Source: Pedobacter steynii
GTDB lineage: Bacteria; Bacteroidota; Bacteroidia; Sphingobacteriales; Sphingobacteriaceae
Assembly (NCBI RefSeq): GCF_001721645.1
Contig: NZ_CP017141.1
Location: 4,216,001-4,280,000 of the forward strand
Length of the DNA: 64,000 nucleotides
Reading direction: 5' to 3'
Position 1 is the first letter of the stretch; each line of letters begins with the position of its first letter. The translations under genes and the position numbers were made by a program. The notes beneath the pieces are model-generated. The model was not told the origin of the DNA. It searched no databases and saw only the letters and a program-made list of their open reading frames with translations. This document shows positions 42,501-51,852 of the stretch, piece after piece.

Positions 42501-43370
42501 TTATTTTTGCAGATAAGACTTCTGGTAAGTTAAAGGGCTTTTTCCGGTAATAATTTTGAAATGTTTATGAAAACTGGCAAAATTATGGAAGCCACTTTCA
42601 TAACAGATTTGCTTGACATTCATGCTGTCCTCAATCAGCAGTTTACAAGCGTGTCCCACCCGGATCTCACTGATGAACTGGGTATAGGTTTTTCTGGTTC
42701 TCGATTTAAAATACCGGCAAAAAGAGTTCGGACTGATATTGGCTACTGAAGCCATTTCTTCCATCTGGATTTTTCGTTTAAAATTGGCCAGAGAATAGTT
42801 GTAAATGGCATTGATCCTGTCGTTTTCGATTTCCTCAAAGTCATGGCGGAAACCGATAGAGGAAAGCAGGTTAGCCGGTGCACAATTTTCAATCGCGAGC
42901 AAGGCTTCCATCAATAAAATGATCCGCTTTGAGCCTTCAGAGAGTAAAATCGACTCGATCAGTTCTCCAATGGCTTTTTTGTTCTTGTCCGGGATTTGAA
43001 TTCCACGTTGTGCTTTTTCCAATGTCAGTTTCAAGGCTTTATTTTCAGGAAGGTTCAGAAAATGACTTCCCCAGAAATTTTCATTGAAATGTACGACGAT
43101 CACATCTGCATTGTTCTTTTCATCTTCATTAAAGTAAATGTCGTCGAACCTCCAGTAATGGGGGAGATGCGCACCCACGAGTACCACATCGCCGGATCTG
43201 AAACGCTTGATGCTGTCGCCGATAAATTGAGTGCCATTGCCTTTTTTGAAATAAATGAGCTCTACCTCTGCATGGTAATGCCATCGGTTGTTGATGTAAG
43301 GAACCTTGTCTCTTCTTGCACTAAATGAATTCACAAGGTTGTTTGAAACTTTGAGTAGTTGTGGCTTCAT
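42501..43370 (-). CDS. AraC-family transcriptional regulator, paralogue of the one at 12.3 kb
   Basis: A 289-aa regulator with a cupin N-terminus (WHYHAEVELIYFKKGNGTQFIGD, GDVVLVGAHLPHYWRFD) and two C-terminal helix-turn-helix motifs (MEEMASVANISPNSFCRYFK, VKQICYESGFHNFASFHKHF). It shares MKPQL, NENFWGSHFLNLPEN and the recognition helix with the regulator at 12334-13194. It precedes the fucosidase on the same strand and is divergent from the second sulfatase across 184 bp that contain GCTTAAT repeats, so it likely controls both directions. Confidence 0.9.
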   Translation of the reverse strand: MKPQLLKVSNNLVNSFSARRDKVPYINNRWHYHAEVELIYFKKGNGTQFIGDSIKRFRSGDVVLVGAHLPHYWRFDDIYFNEDEKNNADVIVVHFNENFWGSHFLNLPENKALKLTLEKAQRGIQIPDKNKKAIGELIESILLSEGSKRIILLMEALLAIENCAPANLLSSIGFRHDFEEIENDRINAIYNYSLANFKRKIQMEEMASVANISPNSFCRYFKSRTRKTYTQFISEIRVGHACKLLIEDSMNVKQICYESGFHNFASFHKHFKIITGKSPLTYQKSYLQK

Positions 43371-43456
43371 AATATTTGGTTAGGTAAAGATAAAAGTATA
43401 AAAATGTTTTATAAATACCTTATAATTTAATAATTACTCTTAAATCTGCCAATATT

Positions 43457-43498
43457 GCTTAATAATTGCTGATATCGCTTAATTATTCTTCTGCTTAT
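43457..43498. promoter_or_regulatory. Candidate AraC-type direct repeats
   Basis: GCTTAAT occurs at 43457-43463 and 43477-43483, 20 bp apart (two helical turns), with a related GCTTAT at 43493-43498. This tandem arrangement on one face of the helix is typical of AraC-family binding sites and lies in the divergent region between the AraC and sulfatase genes. Confidence 0.5.
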
Positions 43499-43554
43499 GC
43501 GATTAAATAAAAACTGATAACTTTGGTTTGACAACACAAAAACCGAATTAAACC

Positions 43555-45675
43555 ATGATCAAAACAACCTGGAGAGCGACTGTAGTGTCCTTTCTGCTTT
43601 CTGTTACACTTTTCCCGGCGGAGATTAAAGCACAGTCTGTTAAACCCATCGTTGCTCCACCCAATATCATTTTCATTCTTACCGACGATCTTGGCTATGG
43701 GGACATCGGTGTTTTCTTTCAGAACCAAAGAAAACAAAATGGAAATAAGGCATTTCCTTTTCAACTGAGTCCTAATCTGGACCAAATGGCCGCTTCCGGA
43801 GCGAAGTTTACTCATCAATATAGTAACGCTCCTGTTTGTGCGCCATCCAGGGCCTCCTTCATCACCGGAATGAATCAGGGGAATGCAAAGGTAAGAGACA
43901 ATCAGTTTGATAAACAGATAGAAGAGAACCATACCATTGCCACGATGTTAAAGGCCGCCGGATATTCCACGGCAGCAATTGGTAAATGGGGTTTGCAGGG
44001 AGAAACAAAGGAAGAGCCCAATTGGCCGGCTCATCCTTCCAAAAGAGGTTTTGATCAGTTCTTTGGTTATATGAGACATGCAGACGGCCACGAGCATTAT
44101 CCCTACGAAGGACTTTACCGGGGCGAGAAGCAGGTATGGGACAATTATACGGATGTTGCAGCTGGACTGAGCAAATGTTATACAACTGATTTATGGACGG
44201 CTTATGCCAAGAAATGGATCGTATCCCATCAACGGGGAGAAGAAGCGAAAAACCCTTTCTTTATGTTTCTGGCTTATGATGCGCCACATGCCGTATTGGA
44301 GTTGCCGACTCAGGCTTATCCGAAGGGAGGGGGACTGAAAGGTGGATTACAATGGAAGGGAAAAAAAGGAGAAATGATCAATACAGCTTCAGGAGAGATC
44401 GATACCTATGTACATCCCGATTATGCCTGGGCCACTTATGATGATGATCAGAATGCCGCTACTCCTGAACTGGCCTGGCCGGATACTTATAAACGTTACG
44501 CTACCGCCAACCGAAGGATTGATGACGCGGTTGGTGATCTTAGCCAATTGCTTAAAGACCTGAATATTGCAGATAATACCCTGATCATTTTTACTTCTGA
44601 TAACGGGCCTTCTATAGAGTCTTATCTTCCAAAAGGATTTGCAGCTAACAGCCCTGAATTTTTTGGGAGTTTCGGGCCATTTGACGGAATCAAAAGAGAC
44701 GTTTGGGAGGGAGGCCTGAGAATGCCGACTCTGGCTTCCTGGCCGGCCCGGATCCCCGGGGCGAAAACCATCAGTTCAGCAAGTATGTTGTCCGACTGGA
44801 TGGCGACATTTGCTGATGCGGCCAACATTCCTGCTCCTGCAAGAACAGATGGGGTATCCTTGCTGCCTTCCTTAACAGGGAAGGGAAAACAGGAACAGGG
44901 ACAGGTTTATGTGGAATATACCGAAGGAGGAAGGACCCCTGATTTTAAATCCTTTGAAGAAAGCCGGAGGGGAAGGAAAAGAGAGCAGATGCAAATGATA
45001 CGTATCGGCGATTTGGTAGGTGTACGTTACCAGATCAGATCTGCCAGCGATGATTTTGAGATTTACAATGTTGTTTCAGATCCGAAAGAAAGGAGAAACC
45101 TTGCTATAGAACCAGCTTATCGGCAGGTTCAGGAAAAGATGAAAGCCAAGGTTTTACAGAATAGAAGGGTTGATGCCGAAGCTCCCCGTCCTTATGATTC
45201 CACTGCTGTTCCCGCTGGTGTTCTACTTTCCAAAGTGATGCAGCCTGGTTTGAGCTGGAAGTTTTTTAAAGGTAATTTTCCATGGGTTGTTTCAGAAAAA
45301 GGAAGAAAATTTTTTAAGCAAGGACATGCGACAGATTTAAAATCTGTCCCCGCATTTGCGTCGAAAGGAATGGTATTATATGAAGGTTACCTTAAAATTC
45401 TTAAGGAAGGAAGTTACACTTTCTCTCTTCAGACGAAAGGTAAAGCTTATGTACGGTTACATGAGGCAGAATTGCTGGATGCAGACTTTGGTTATCTACC
45501 GGGTAAGGAAATTTTTACAACAGTGAGGTTGAAAGCGGGGTATCATCCAGTTAAAATTTATGTATCGGGAGAGCAGGGAGGGCCGGATAAAATAATGCTG
45601 AAGTATAAAGAAGCAGCATCCGATTGGTCATTGCTAAGCAACAAAAATATATATTATGTAAATAAGTTGCTTTAA
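43555..45675 (+). CDS. S1 sulfatase with C-terminal PA14-like domain
   Basis: A 706-aa exported sulfatase (signal ending FPAEIKAQ). The formylglycine motif is CAPSRASFITG at Cys95, preceded by ILTDDLGYGDIG with the metal-binding aspartates; FTSDNGPS is the later metal site. Residues about 510-700 are an extra part: FASKGMVLYEGYLKILKEGSYTFSLQ and AGYHPVKIYVSGEQGGPDKIML match a PA14-type carbohydrate-binding beta-barrel. The sulfatase faces the AraC gene and probably belongs to the fucosidase regulon. Only one of the two sulfatases has this extension. Confidence 0.9.
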   Translation: MIKTTWRATVVSFLLSVTLFPAEIKAQSVKPIVAPPNIIFILTDDLGYGDIGVFFQNQRKQNGNKAFPFQLSPNLDQMAASGAKFTHQYSNAPVCAPSRASFITGMNQGNAKVRDNQFDKQIEENHTIATMLKAAGYSTAAIGKWGLQGETKEEPNWPAHPSKRGFDQFFGYMRHADGHEHYPYEGLYRGEKQVWDNYTDVAAGLSKCYTTDLWTAYAKKWIVSHQRGEEAKNPFFMFLAYDAPHAVLELPTQAYPKGGGLKGGLQWKGKKGEMINTASGEIDTYVHPDYAWATYDDDQNAATPELAWPDTYKRYATANRRIDDAVGDLSQLLKDLNIADNTLIIFTSDNGPSIESYLPKGFAANSPEFFGSFGPFDGIKRDVWEGGLRMPTLASWPARIPGAKTISSASMLSDWMATFADAANIPAPARTDGVSLLPSLTGKGKQEQGQVYVEYTEGGRTPDFKSFEESRRGRKREQMQMIRIGDLVGVRYQIRSASDDFEIYNVVSDPKERRNLAIEPAYRQVQEKMKAKVLQNRRVDAEAPRPYDSTAVPAGVLLSKVMQPGLSWKFFKGNFPWVVSEKGRKFFKQGHATDLKSVPAFASKGMVLYEGYLKILKEGSYTFSLQTKGKAYVRLHEAELLDADFGYLPGKEIFTTVRLKAGYHPVKIYVSGEQGGPDKIMLKYKEAASDWSLLSNKNIYYVNKLL

Positions 45676-45720
45676 TCCTACTATTCGCAAGATTTATGTG
45701 GTAAAAAAAAGTGTTTAAAC

Positions 45721-45822
45721 TTTCATTTAATCAAAAAGTTAATTACATTTGGGCTTACCCTTTCGAGGGTATGTTTTTCATAGGTAGATGTAGGGTCGAA
45801 ATTAATTTTTCGGCCCTTTTTT
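45721..45822 (+). ncRNA. Possible ubiX leader RNA or short sRNA with intrinsic terminator
   Basis: TTTC (45721-45724), 19 bp, then TACATTTG (45744-45751) is close to an ideal Bacteroidota promoter. The predicted transcript opens with TACCCT-TTCG-AGGGTA (45756-45771), a stem capped by a stable UUCG loop. It then meets GGGTCGAAA (45793-45801) with TTTCGGCCC (45808-45816) followed by TTTTTT, an intrinsic terminator 33 bp before ubiX. The result would be a ~65-nt RNA or an attenuated ubiX leader. The terminator could instead serve the sulfatase gene. Confidence 0.4.
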
Positions 45823-45854
45823 GTTGCCGGTGGTTCCGTATCTTTACCGGCGTT

Positions 45855-46421
45855 ATGAATAAGAAGAAAATCGTTGTTGCCATCACCGGAGCCAGTGGTT
45901 CCATTTACGCTAAACTACTCCTGGATAATCTGTTGAAGCTGTCTGATCAGATTGAAAAGGTAGGCGTGGTGATGTCCGACAATGCCAAGGAGGTCTGGCG
46001 CTTTGAGCTGGGCAATGAAGACTACGATCATTATCCTTTTACTTTTTATCCAAAAATGGATTTCAATGCCCCTTTTGCTTCGGGCTCTGCAAAATTTGAC
46101 ACTATGATTATCATTCCATGTTCCATGGGAACGCTGGGAAGAATTGCCCATGGAATCTCTAACGACCTGATCAGCCGGGCTGCAGATGTGGTACTCAAAG
46201 AACGTAGAAAATTGATCGCTGTGGTGCGTGATACGCCTTTTAGCCTCATTCACATCAATAATATGAAGACTGTAACTGAAGCAGGTGGCATCATTTGTCC
46301 GGCGAGTCCGTCCTTTTACAGTCTCCCGAAAAGCATTGAAGAGCTGGCTCAGACCGTAGTTAGCCGTGTTATTGACCTGGCGGGGCTGAGTATGGAGAGT
46401 TACCGTTGGAATGAGGAATAA
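45855..46421 (+). CDS. ubiX: UbiX-family flavin prenyltransferase
   Basis: A 188-aa flavoprotein. ATG 45855 starts MNKKKIVVAITGASGSIYAK, the typical UbiX/Pad1 N-terminus; PCSMGTLGRIAHGISNDLISRAADVVLKERR and VVRDTPFSLIHINNM complete the FMN and dimethylallyl-phosphate site. It makes prenylated FMN for UbiD-type decarboxylases. No ubiD gene is near. A longer frame from 45711 would run through the leader hairpin and is unlikely. Confidence 0.92.
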   Translation: MNKKKIVVAITGASGSIYAKLLLDNLLKLSDQIEKVGVVMSDNAKEVWRFELGNEDYDHYPFTFYPKMDFNAPFASGSAKFDTMIIIPCSMGTLGRIAHGISNDLISRAADVVLKERRKLIAVVRDTPFSLIHINNMKTVTEAGGIICPASPSFYSLPKSIEELAQTVVSRVIDLAGLSMESYRWNEE

Positions 46422-46473
46422 TCTCATCTAAAAACTTATCTTTGCAAATTCTTAATGAAATTTATCAGGGCTA

Positions 46474-47793
46474 ATGAAGAAGGTTGCATTTTATACACTG
46501 GGTTGTAAATTAAATTTTTCTGAGACTTCCACTATAGGCAGGTTATTCACCGATGCCGGTTATTCAGTGGTGGATTTTACAGCAGCAGCAGATGTATATG
46601 TAATCAATACCTGCTCGGTAACGGAACATGCAGATAAGAAATGCCGCAAGGTGGTGAAGGAAGCACTTAAGTATGCACCCAATGCCTACATTACTATTGT
46701 GGGTTGTTATGCACAGTTGAAACCGGTGGAGATTGCGGAAATTGAAGGTGTGGATATGGTATTAGGCGCAGCGGAAAAATTCCGTATCGTTGAGTACATT
46801 TCGGATCTGACCAAAAATCCTAAGGCTGTTATTCATCAGCAGAACATTGAGAAGGTAAACCATAATTTTATTGCCGCTTATTCTATAGGCGACAGGACCC
46901 GTACTTTCCTTAAAGTTCAGGATGGCTGTGATTATCCATGTACTTATTGTACCATTCCCCTTGCCCGTGGCGGAAGCCGTAGTGATACCATAGAAAATGT
47001 GGTGAACAGAGCAACGCAAATTGCAGAAAGCGGTGTAAAAGAGATCGTCTTGACCGGAGTAAATCTGGGTGATTTTGGAATCCGGGACGGTCAGAGAGAA
47101 GATAAATTCTTCGACCTGGTAAAAGCACTGGATGAAGTAGAAGGCATTGAACGGATCAGGATTTCTTCGATAGAGCCTAATTTACTGAGCAACGAGATCA
47201 TTGAGTTTGTAGCGCATTCTAAACGATTTGTACCCCATTTCCATATTCCATTGCAATCCGGATCCAATAAAATTCTGGGATTGATGAAAAGACGTTACCA
47301 GAGAGAACTATATACCGAACGTGTAGCTACGATAAAAGCATTGATTCCAAATTGCTGTATCGGGGTGGACGTGATCGTTGGTTTCCCGGGTGAAACACAT
47401 GAGGACTTCCTGGATACTTATCAGTTTTTAAACGAACTGGACATTTCTTATTTACATGTATTCACTTATTCTGAGCGTGAACAGACTGCTGCCGCAGAGA
47501 TGAAAGGCCGTGTAGCCGGAAGTACCAGGGCAGACCGTAGTAAAATGCTTCATATTTTATCCGATAAGAAACGCAGAGCCTTTTATCAGTCGCAGATTGG
47601 TACAGTAGGTGAAGTGCTTTTTGAAGATGATCAGAAAGATGGCTTTATGCATGGCTTCACTAAAAACTATGTGAAAGTGAAAGCGAAATACGACCCGGTT
47701 ATGGTAAATGAGATCAAAACGGTGAAATTGATTGAACTTACTGCAGATGGAGAGGTAGAAGTTGCAGAAACCGGGGAAGTTTTAGCGCATTAA
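46474..47793 (+). CDS. mtaB: tRNA t6A methylthiotransferase MtaB
   Basis: A 439-aa radical-SAM methylthiotransferase that adds the 2-methylthio group to t6A37 of tRNA. N-terminal UPF0004 domain with the three cluster cysteines in YTLGCKLN, INTCSV and IVGCYAQ; the radical-SAM CxxxCxxC is CDYPCTYC (Cys152, 156, 159); a TRAM domain ends the protein (VKVKAKYDPVMVNEI). The position close after ubiX with a 52-bp gap allows co-transcription. Confidence 0.92.
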   Translation: MKKVAFYTLGCKLNFSETSTIGRLFTDAGYSVVDFTAAADVYVINTCSVTEHADKKCRKVVKEALKYAPNAYITIVGCYAQLKPVEIAEIEGVDMVLGAAEKFRIVEYISDLTKNPKAVIHQQNIEKVNHNFIAAYSIGDRTRTFLKVQDGCDYPCTYCTIPLARGGSRSDTIENVVNRATQIAESGVKEIVLTGVNLGDFGIRDGQREDKFFDLVKALDEVEGIERIRISSIEPNLLSNEIIEFVAHSKRFVPHFHIPLQSGSNKILGLMKRRYQRELYTERVATIKALIPNCCIGVDVIVGFPGETHEDFLDTYQFLNELDISYLHVFTYSEREQTAAAEMKGRVAGSTRADRSKMLHILSDKKRRAFYQSQIGTVGEVLFEDDQKDGFMHGFTKNYVKVKAKYDPVMVNEIKTVKLIELTADGEVEVAETGEVLAH

Positions 47794-47824
47794 TCCTATA
47801 TTCGCATAAAACTTTTTTATCCGT

Positions 47825-48979
47825 ATGTTTCCAACCGTATCTCATTTTATAGAGTATCTTTTCGGCGTTCAGGTACCCCTTCCTTTTAATACATTTGGCG
47901 TTTTTGTTGCGCTCGCTTTCATCGCAGGTTACTGGGCTTTTACCCAGGAGTTTAAGCGTAAAGAAGCGCTTGGACTATTACATCCGATAAAAAAACTGGT
48001 GACGATCGGGAAACCGGCAAGTACCATGGAGCTGGTTTATAATGGGATATTCGGTTTCCTGATTGGCTATAAACTGGTGTATGCCTTATTAAATTATAAA
48101 CTTTTTGTCAGCGATGCTCAAACAGTATTGCTTTCTACCAAAGGAAGCCTGCTCGGCGGTCTTTTCTTTGCCGGTCTTTTCGCTTATTGGGACCATAAAG
48201 AAAAAAACAGACATAAATTAGCTGCTCCAAAGACCGTAGAGGTGACGCAACATCCATATGAGCTGATGGGCAATATGATTGTCTGGGCTGCGGTATGGGG
48301 ATTCCTGGGAGCTAAAATATTCGATAACCTGGAACATTGGGATACTTTTGTACAGGATCCTATCGGAAGTTTACTTTCTTTCAGCGGACTTACCTTTTAC
48401 GGTGGATTGATCTGTGGTGGTGCTGCAGTATTGTATATTGCAAAAAAGAACAATGTAAAAATCTTACACATGCTGGACATTGGTGGTCCCGGAATGATGC
48501 TGGCTTATAGTGTCGGAAGGATCGGATGCCATATGTCGGGCGACGGGGATTGGGGAATTACCAATCTTAACCCTAAGCCTTTTAGCTGGCTTCCGGATTG
48601 GATGTGGGCCTATACTTATCCGAACAATGTGGCTAATGAAGGAATTTCTATTCCTGGTTGTGTTGGTAAATTCTGTCATGAGTTAGCTGCCCCGGTATAT
48701 CCGACACCTATTTATGAAGTGATTGTTTGCTTTATCTTATTTCTGATTCTCTGGAAAATTCGTGACCGGATTAAACTACCGGGTATGATGTTCGGAATTT
48801 ACCTGATGATGAATGGTCTGGAGCGTTTCTTTGTAGAGCTGATCAGGGTAAACACCAAATATAACGTTGCCGGAATCCGTTTCACACAGGCGGAGTTGAT
48901 ATCCAGTATTTTATTCCTATCTGGTCTGCTTCTTGTACTCTATTCTCTGAAGAATAAAGAGAAGCATGCAAATTATTAA
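47825..48979 (+). CDS. lgt: Prolipoprotein diacylglyceryl transferase family protein
   Basis: A 384-aa polytopic membrane protein of the Lgt family, longer than the usual ~280 aa because of N-terminal and cytosolic additions (about 130-150, KEKNRHKLAAPKTVE). Membrane segments include FNTFGVFVALAFIAGYWAF and the signature GRIGCHMSGDGDWG in the active-site loop, where most bacteria have N-G-E instead of S-G-D. It would attach diacylglycerol to lipobox cysteines, of which this genome has many. Follows mtaB by 31 bp. Confidence 0.85.
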   Translation: MFPTVSHFIEYLFGVQVPLPFNTFGVFVALAFIAGYWAFTQEFKRKEALGLLHPIKKLVTIGKPASTMELVYNGIFGFLIGYKLVYALLNYKLFVSDAQTVLLSTKGSLLGGLFFAGLFAYWDHKEKNRHKLAAPKTVEVTQHPYELMGNMIVWAAVWGFLGAKIFDNLEHWDTFVQDPIGSLLSFSGLTFYGGLICGGAAVLYIAKKNNVKILHMLDIGGPGMMLAYSVGRIGCHMSGDGDWGITNLNPKPFSWLPDWMWAYTYPNNVANEGISIPGCVGKFCHELAAPVYPTPIYEVIVCFILFLILWKIRDRIKLPGMMFGIYLMMNGLERFFVELIRVNTKYNVAGIRFTQAELISSILFLSGLLLVLYSLKNKEKHANY

Positions 48980-48991
48980 TACCTAAGAGAC

Positions 48992-49786
48992 TTGAATTAC
49001 GAATTACTCTGTTCAAAAGTAGTTGCTATCACAAGGCTGACGGGCAATTTTATCCGTAAGGAATCCATGAATTTTGACGCAAATACCGTTGAGTTCAAGG
49101 GACTGAACGATCTGGTGTCCTATGTAGATAAAACCGCGGAGAAGCAGCTGGTAAGAAACCTGTCCAAGCTTATTCCTGGCGCAGGGTTTACCACAGAAGA
49201 AGAAACCATCAATAGCAGAGGAGAAGTGTATAATTGGATTATAGACCCTTTGGATGGAACCACAAATTTTATTCATGGAATTCCCACTTACGCAATCAGT
49301 GTTGCACTTTATGAAGATGATCAGCCGGTTATTGGGGTGGTTTATGAGATCAACAGGGGGGAAATGTTCTTTACTTATAAGGGAGGCGCAGCCTACCTGA
49401 ACAATAAAGAGATCAGGGTTTCTACGAGGCCCGCTTTGTCCGACAGTCTGCTGGCCACCGGTTTTCCTTATTATCAGTTTGATAAACAGGCTCAGTATAT
49501 GCAGCTCTTTTCTGAAATGATGCAAAGGTGCCACGGATTGAGGAGGATAGGCTCAGCTGCAACGGATCTGGCTTATGTGGCTTGTGGCAGGTTTGATGCT
49601 TTTTTTGAATACAATCTGAATGCCTGGGATGTCGCCGCTGGCGCCTATCTGGTACAACAGGCAGGTGGCAATATTATGAATTTCTCTGGCGGAGAAGAGT
49701 TTCTGGAGAAAAGGGAAATACTGGCTTCCAACGGATTGCTTCATGAAGCTATTCTCGATACGATGGCCAAACATTTTAACAGCTAA
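48992..49786 (+). CDS. Inositol monophosphatase family protein
   Basis: A 264-aa phosphatase. The metal motif DPLDGTTNFIHG with upstream TEEET and the later WDVAAGAYLVQQAGG are the IMPase signatures. The start is a TTG at 48992: the helix MNYELLCSKVVAITRLTGNFI that it opens is homologous to the first helix of SuhB-type enzymes, so a later ATG would cut a conserved part. It sits 12 bp after lgt and probably belongs to the same transcript. Substrate may be an inositol or nucleotide 3'-phosphate. Confidence 0.88.
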   Translation: MNYELLCSKVVAITRLTGNFIRKESMNFDANTVEFKGLNDLVSYVDKTAEKQLVRNLSKLIPGAGFTTEEETINSRGEVYNWIIDPLDGTTNFIHGIPTYAISVALYEDDQPVIGVVYEINRGEMFFTYKGGAAYLNNKEIRVSTRPALSDSLLATGFPYYQFDKQAQYMQLFSEMMQRCHGLRRIGSAATDLAYVACGRFDAFFEYNLNAWDVAAGAYLVQQAGGNIMNFSGGEEFLEKREILASNGLLHEAILDTMAKHFNS

Positions 49787-49817
49787 AACGCCAATATTTA
49801 TTATAAAAGAAATATAA

Positions 49818-49857
49818 AAAGGAAAGCCCCTGATTTTTGGTCAGGGGCTTTCCTTTT
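49818..49857. terminator. Strong bidirectional terminator
   Basis: Stem AAAGGAAAGCCCCTGA with TCAGGGGCTTTCCTTT around TTTTTGG, flanked by A- and T-runs, between the IMPase gene and the convergent Nfu gene. Confidence 0.9.
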
Positions 49858-49876
49858 TATAACGTTGATCTTATCC

Positions 49877-50428
49877 TTACAGGGCTTCAGATACCACTTC
49901 TTTCACTTCAGGAACCATGCGTTGTAATAGGTTCTGGATACCTGACTTTAAGGTGATGGTAGAAGATGGACATCCGCTGCATGAACCTCTCAGTTCTACG
50001 GTAACCACACCTTCTTCAAATGATTTATAGCTGATTGCACCACCATCCTGTTCAACGGCAGGACGTACGTAATCATGCAGGATCTGCTGGATTTTTATTT
50101 CCAGTTCAGTACCTTCAAATGCAGTTGCAACTTCGCTGGTTTCTTCTTTGATCTTATATTCTGATTCTACCGCACCTTTAACGAATTCTTTAAGAATAGG
50201 CTCGATATCCGGCCATTCTGCATCTTCAGTTTTGGTAATGGTGACGAAGTTACTCGCAAAAAAAACGCCGTTCACAAAGTTGAACTTGAACAGTTCCTTC
50301 GCAAAAGGGGAGTGTTCAGCACTCTCTTTAGTTGCAAAATCTTCACTGCCATTGATCAATAACTTATTGACCATAAACTTCATGGTGGCAGGATTTGGGG
50401 TTTGTTCTGTATATACGTTGATCGTCAT
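49877..50428 (-). CDS. Nfu-type iron-sulfur scaffold protein
   Basis: A 183-aa NifU-like protein with two parts: an N-terminal Nfu_N scaffold domain (YTEQTPNPATMKFMVNK, about 5-95) and a C-terminal NifU domain with the cluster-binding pair CSGCPS (Cys150, Cys153). It carries iron-sulfur clusters to target proteins. The C-terminal helix VRPAVEQDGGAI precedes the pair as in known Nfu proteins. It stands 77 bp downstream of purB on the same strand. Confidence 0.92.
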   Translation of the reverse strand: MTINVYTEQTPNPATMKFMVNKLLINGSEDFATKESAEHSPFAKELFKFNFVNGVFFASNFVTITKTEDAEWPDIEPILKEFVKGAVESEYKIKEETSEVATAFEGTELEIKIQQILHDYVRPAVEQDGGAISYKSFEEGVVTVELRGSCSGCPSSTITLKSGIQNLLQRMVPEVKEVVSEAL

Positions 50429-50505
50429 TGTCTTTTTTTCTTACAAAAATAAATAATTCAAAGATGCAATTTAGGCTATCGATGTCTGTTTTAGGTCATT
50501 ATATC

Positions 50506-51852
50506 TTAAAATATCCCGGTATAGTTAAATGGAGTAATTTGCTTTAACTCTGCTTTTATGAATTCATTGACATTTAAGCCATCAATAAAAGTAGCCATAG
50601 TTTCTGCAGTGATCTTCTGATTTGTACGTGTAAGGTCTTTTAAAGCCTCATAAGGATTCGGATAAGCTTCTCTTCTCAACACTGTTTGAATGGCTTCCGC
50701 AACTACTGCCCAGTTGTTTTCCAGGTCTGCAGCAATTGCTTCGTTGTTCAATAATAACTTATTCAGACCCCTTAAAGTAGAAGCGATTGCAATTACGGTA
50801 TGCGCCATTGGGACACCTACATTTCTCAATACGGTAGAGTCGGTAAGGTCTCTCTGCAAGCGGGAAATAGGTAATTTTGCAGCAAAGAATTCAAATAAAG
50901 CATTTGCTACCCCGGCATTTCCTTCCGCATTTTCGAAATCGATAGGATTTACTTTATGTGGCATCGCTGAAGAACCTACTTCTCCTTCTTTGATCTTTTG
51001 CTTAAAGTAGTTCTTTGAAATATAGGCCCAGATATCGCGGTCCAGGTCAATGATAATGTTGTTGATTCGTTTTAAAGCATCACATTGTGCCGCAAACTGA
51101 TCGTAATGTTCAATTTGTGTGGTATGTTGCGCGCGGGTTAAGCCTAATACATCATTCACGAAGTTGTTGGAGAAATCCACCCAATTGATAGATGGGTAAG
51201 CGATATGATGGGCATTGAAGTTTCCTGTAGCACCGCCAAATTTAGCACTGTTCGGAATGTTTTTAAGGTTGTTCAGCTGAATTTCCAAACGCTCTGCAAA
51301 TACCAGAAACTCTTTTCCCAACTTGGTTGGAGAGGCAGGCTGACCATGGGTATGCGCCAATAATGGAACATCTTTCCAGTCTGTTGCCAGTTCCTTAATA
51401 CGGCTGATCAATCCGGTAATGTTCGGATAATAAACCTCATTAAGTGCCAGTTTGAAAGTATATGGGATTGCGGTATTGTTGATGTCCTGAGAAGTCAATC
51501 CGAAATGGATAAACTCTTTGTAATCCTGAAAACCCAGTTCATCAAATTGTTTTTTGATAAAATATTCTACCGCTTTAACATCGTGGTTGGTTATTTTTTC
51601 AGTGTCTTTGATCTCCTGAGCGTGATCATCATTAAATTGTTCATGGATCAGGCGTAGTTTTCCATAGTTGGCTTTATCAAACTGAGCTAATCCTGGTAAT
51701 CCGGTTTCACATAGTGAAATGAAATACTCTACTTCTACATATACCCGGTATTTGATCAGGGCAGATTCAGAAAAGTACTTAGATAGGCTTTGAGTGGTGT
51801 TTCTATAACGGCCATCTATCGGAGAAATAGCTTGAAGTGGAGATAAATTCAT
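50506..51852 (-). CDS. purB: Adenylosuccinate lyase
   Basis: A 448-aa fumarase/argininosuccinase-fold lyase that acts twice in purine synthesis (SAICAR and adenylosuccinate cleavage). The flexible signature loop GSSAMPHKVNPIDFENAEGN is plain, with TSQDINNTA and HTHGQPASPTKLG at the other active-site regions. The N-terminus NLSPLQAISPIDGRY is typical. Followed downstream by nfu. Confidence 0.96.
   Translation of the reverse strand: MNLSPLQAISPIDGRYRNTTQSLSKYFSESALIKYRVYVEVEYFISLCETGLPGLAQFDKANYGKLRLIHEQFNDDHAQEIKDTEKITNHDVKAVEYFIKKQFDELGFQDYKEFIHFGLTSQDINNTAIPYTFKLALNEVYYPNITGLISRIKELATDWKDVPLLAHTHGQPASPTKLGKEFLVFAERLEIQLNNLKNIPNSAKFGGATGNFNAHHIAYPSINWVDFSNNFVNDVLGLTRAQHTTQIEHYDQFAAQCDALKRINNIIIDLDRDIWAYISKNYFKQKIKEGEVGSSAMPHKVNPIDFENAEGNAGVANALFEFFAAKLPISRLQRDLTDSTVLRNVGVPMAHTVIAIASTLRGLNKLLLNNEAIAADLENNWAVVAEAIQTVLRREAYPNPYEALKDLTRTNQKITAETMATFIDGLNVNEFIKAELKQITPFNYTGIF

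Noticed and set aside
45855..46421. Idea of an FMN riboswitch before ubiX
   Set aside because: The leader of about 100 bp is too short and lacks the multi-helix junction of the FMN aptamer; only two hairpins are visible.
45915..46427. 170-residue minus-strand frame opposite ubiX
   Set aside because: Fully overlaps a conserved UbiX protein and has no supporting motif.
49013..49534. 173-residue minus-strand frame opposite the IMPase gene
   Set aside because: The plus strand carries the DPLDGTTN signature; the antisense frame has no recognisable pattern.
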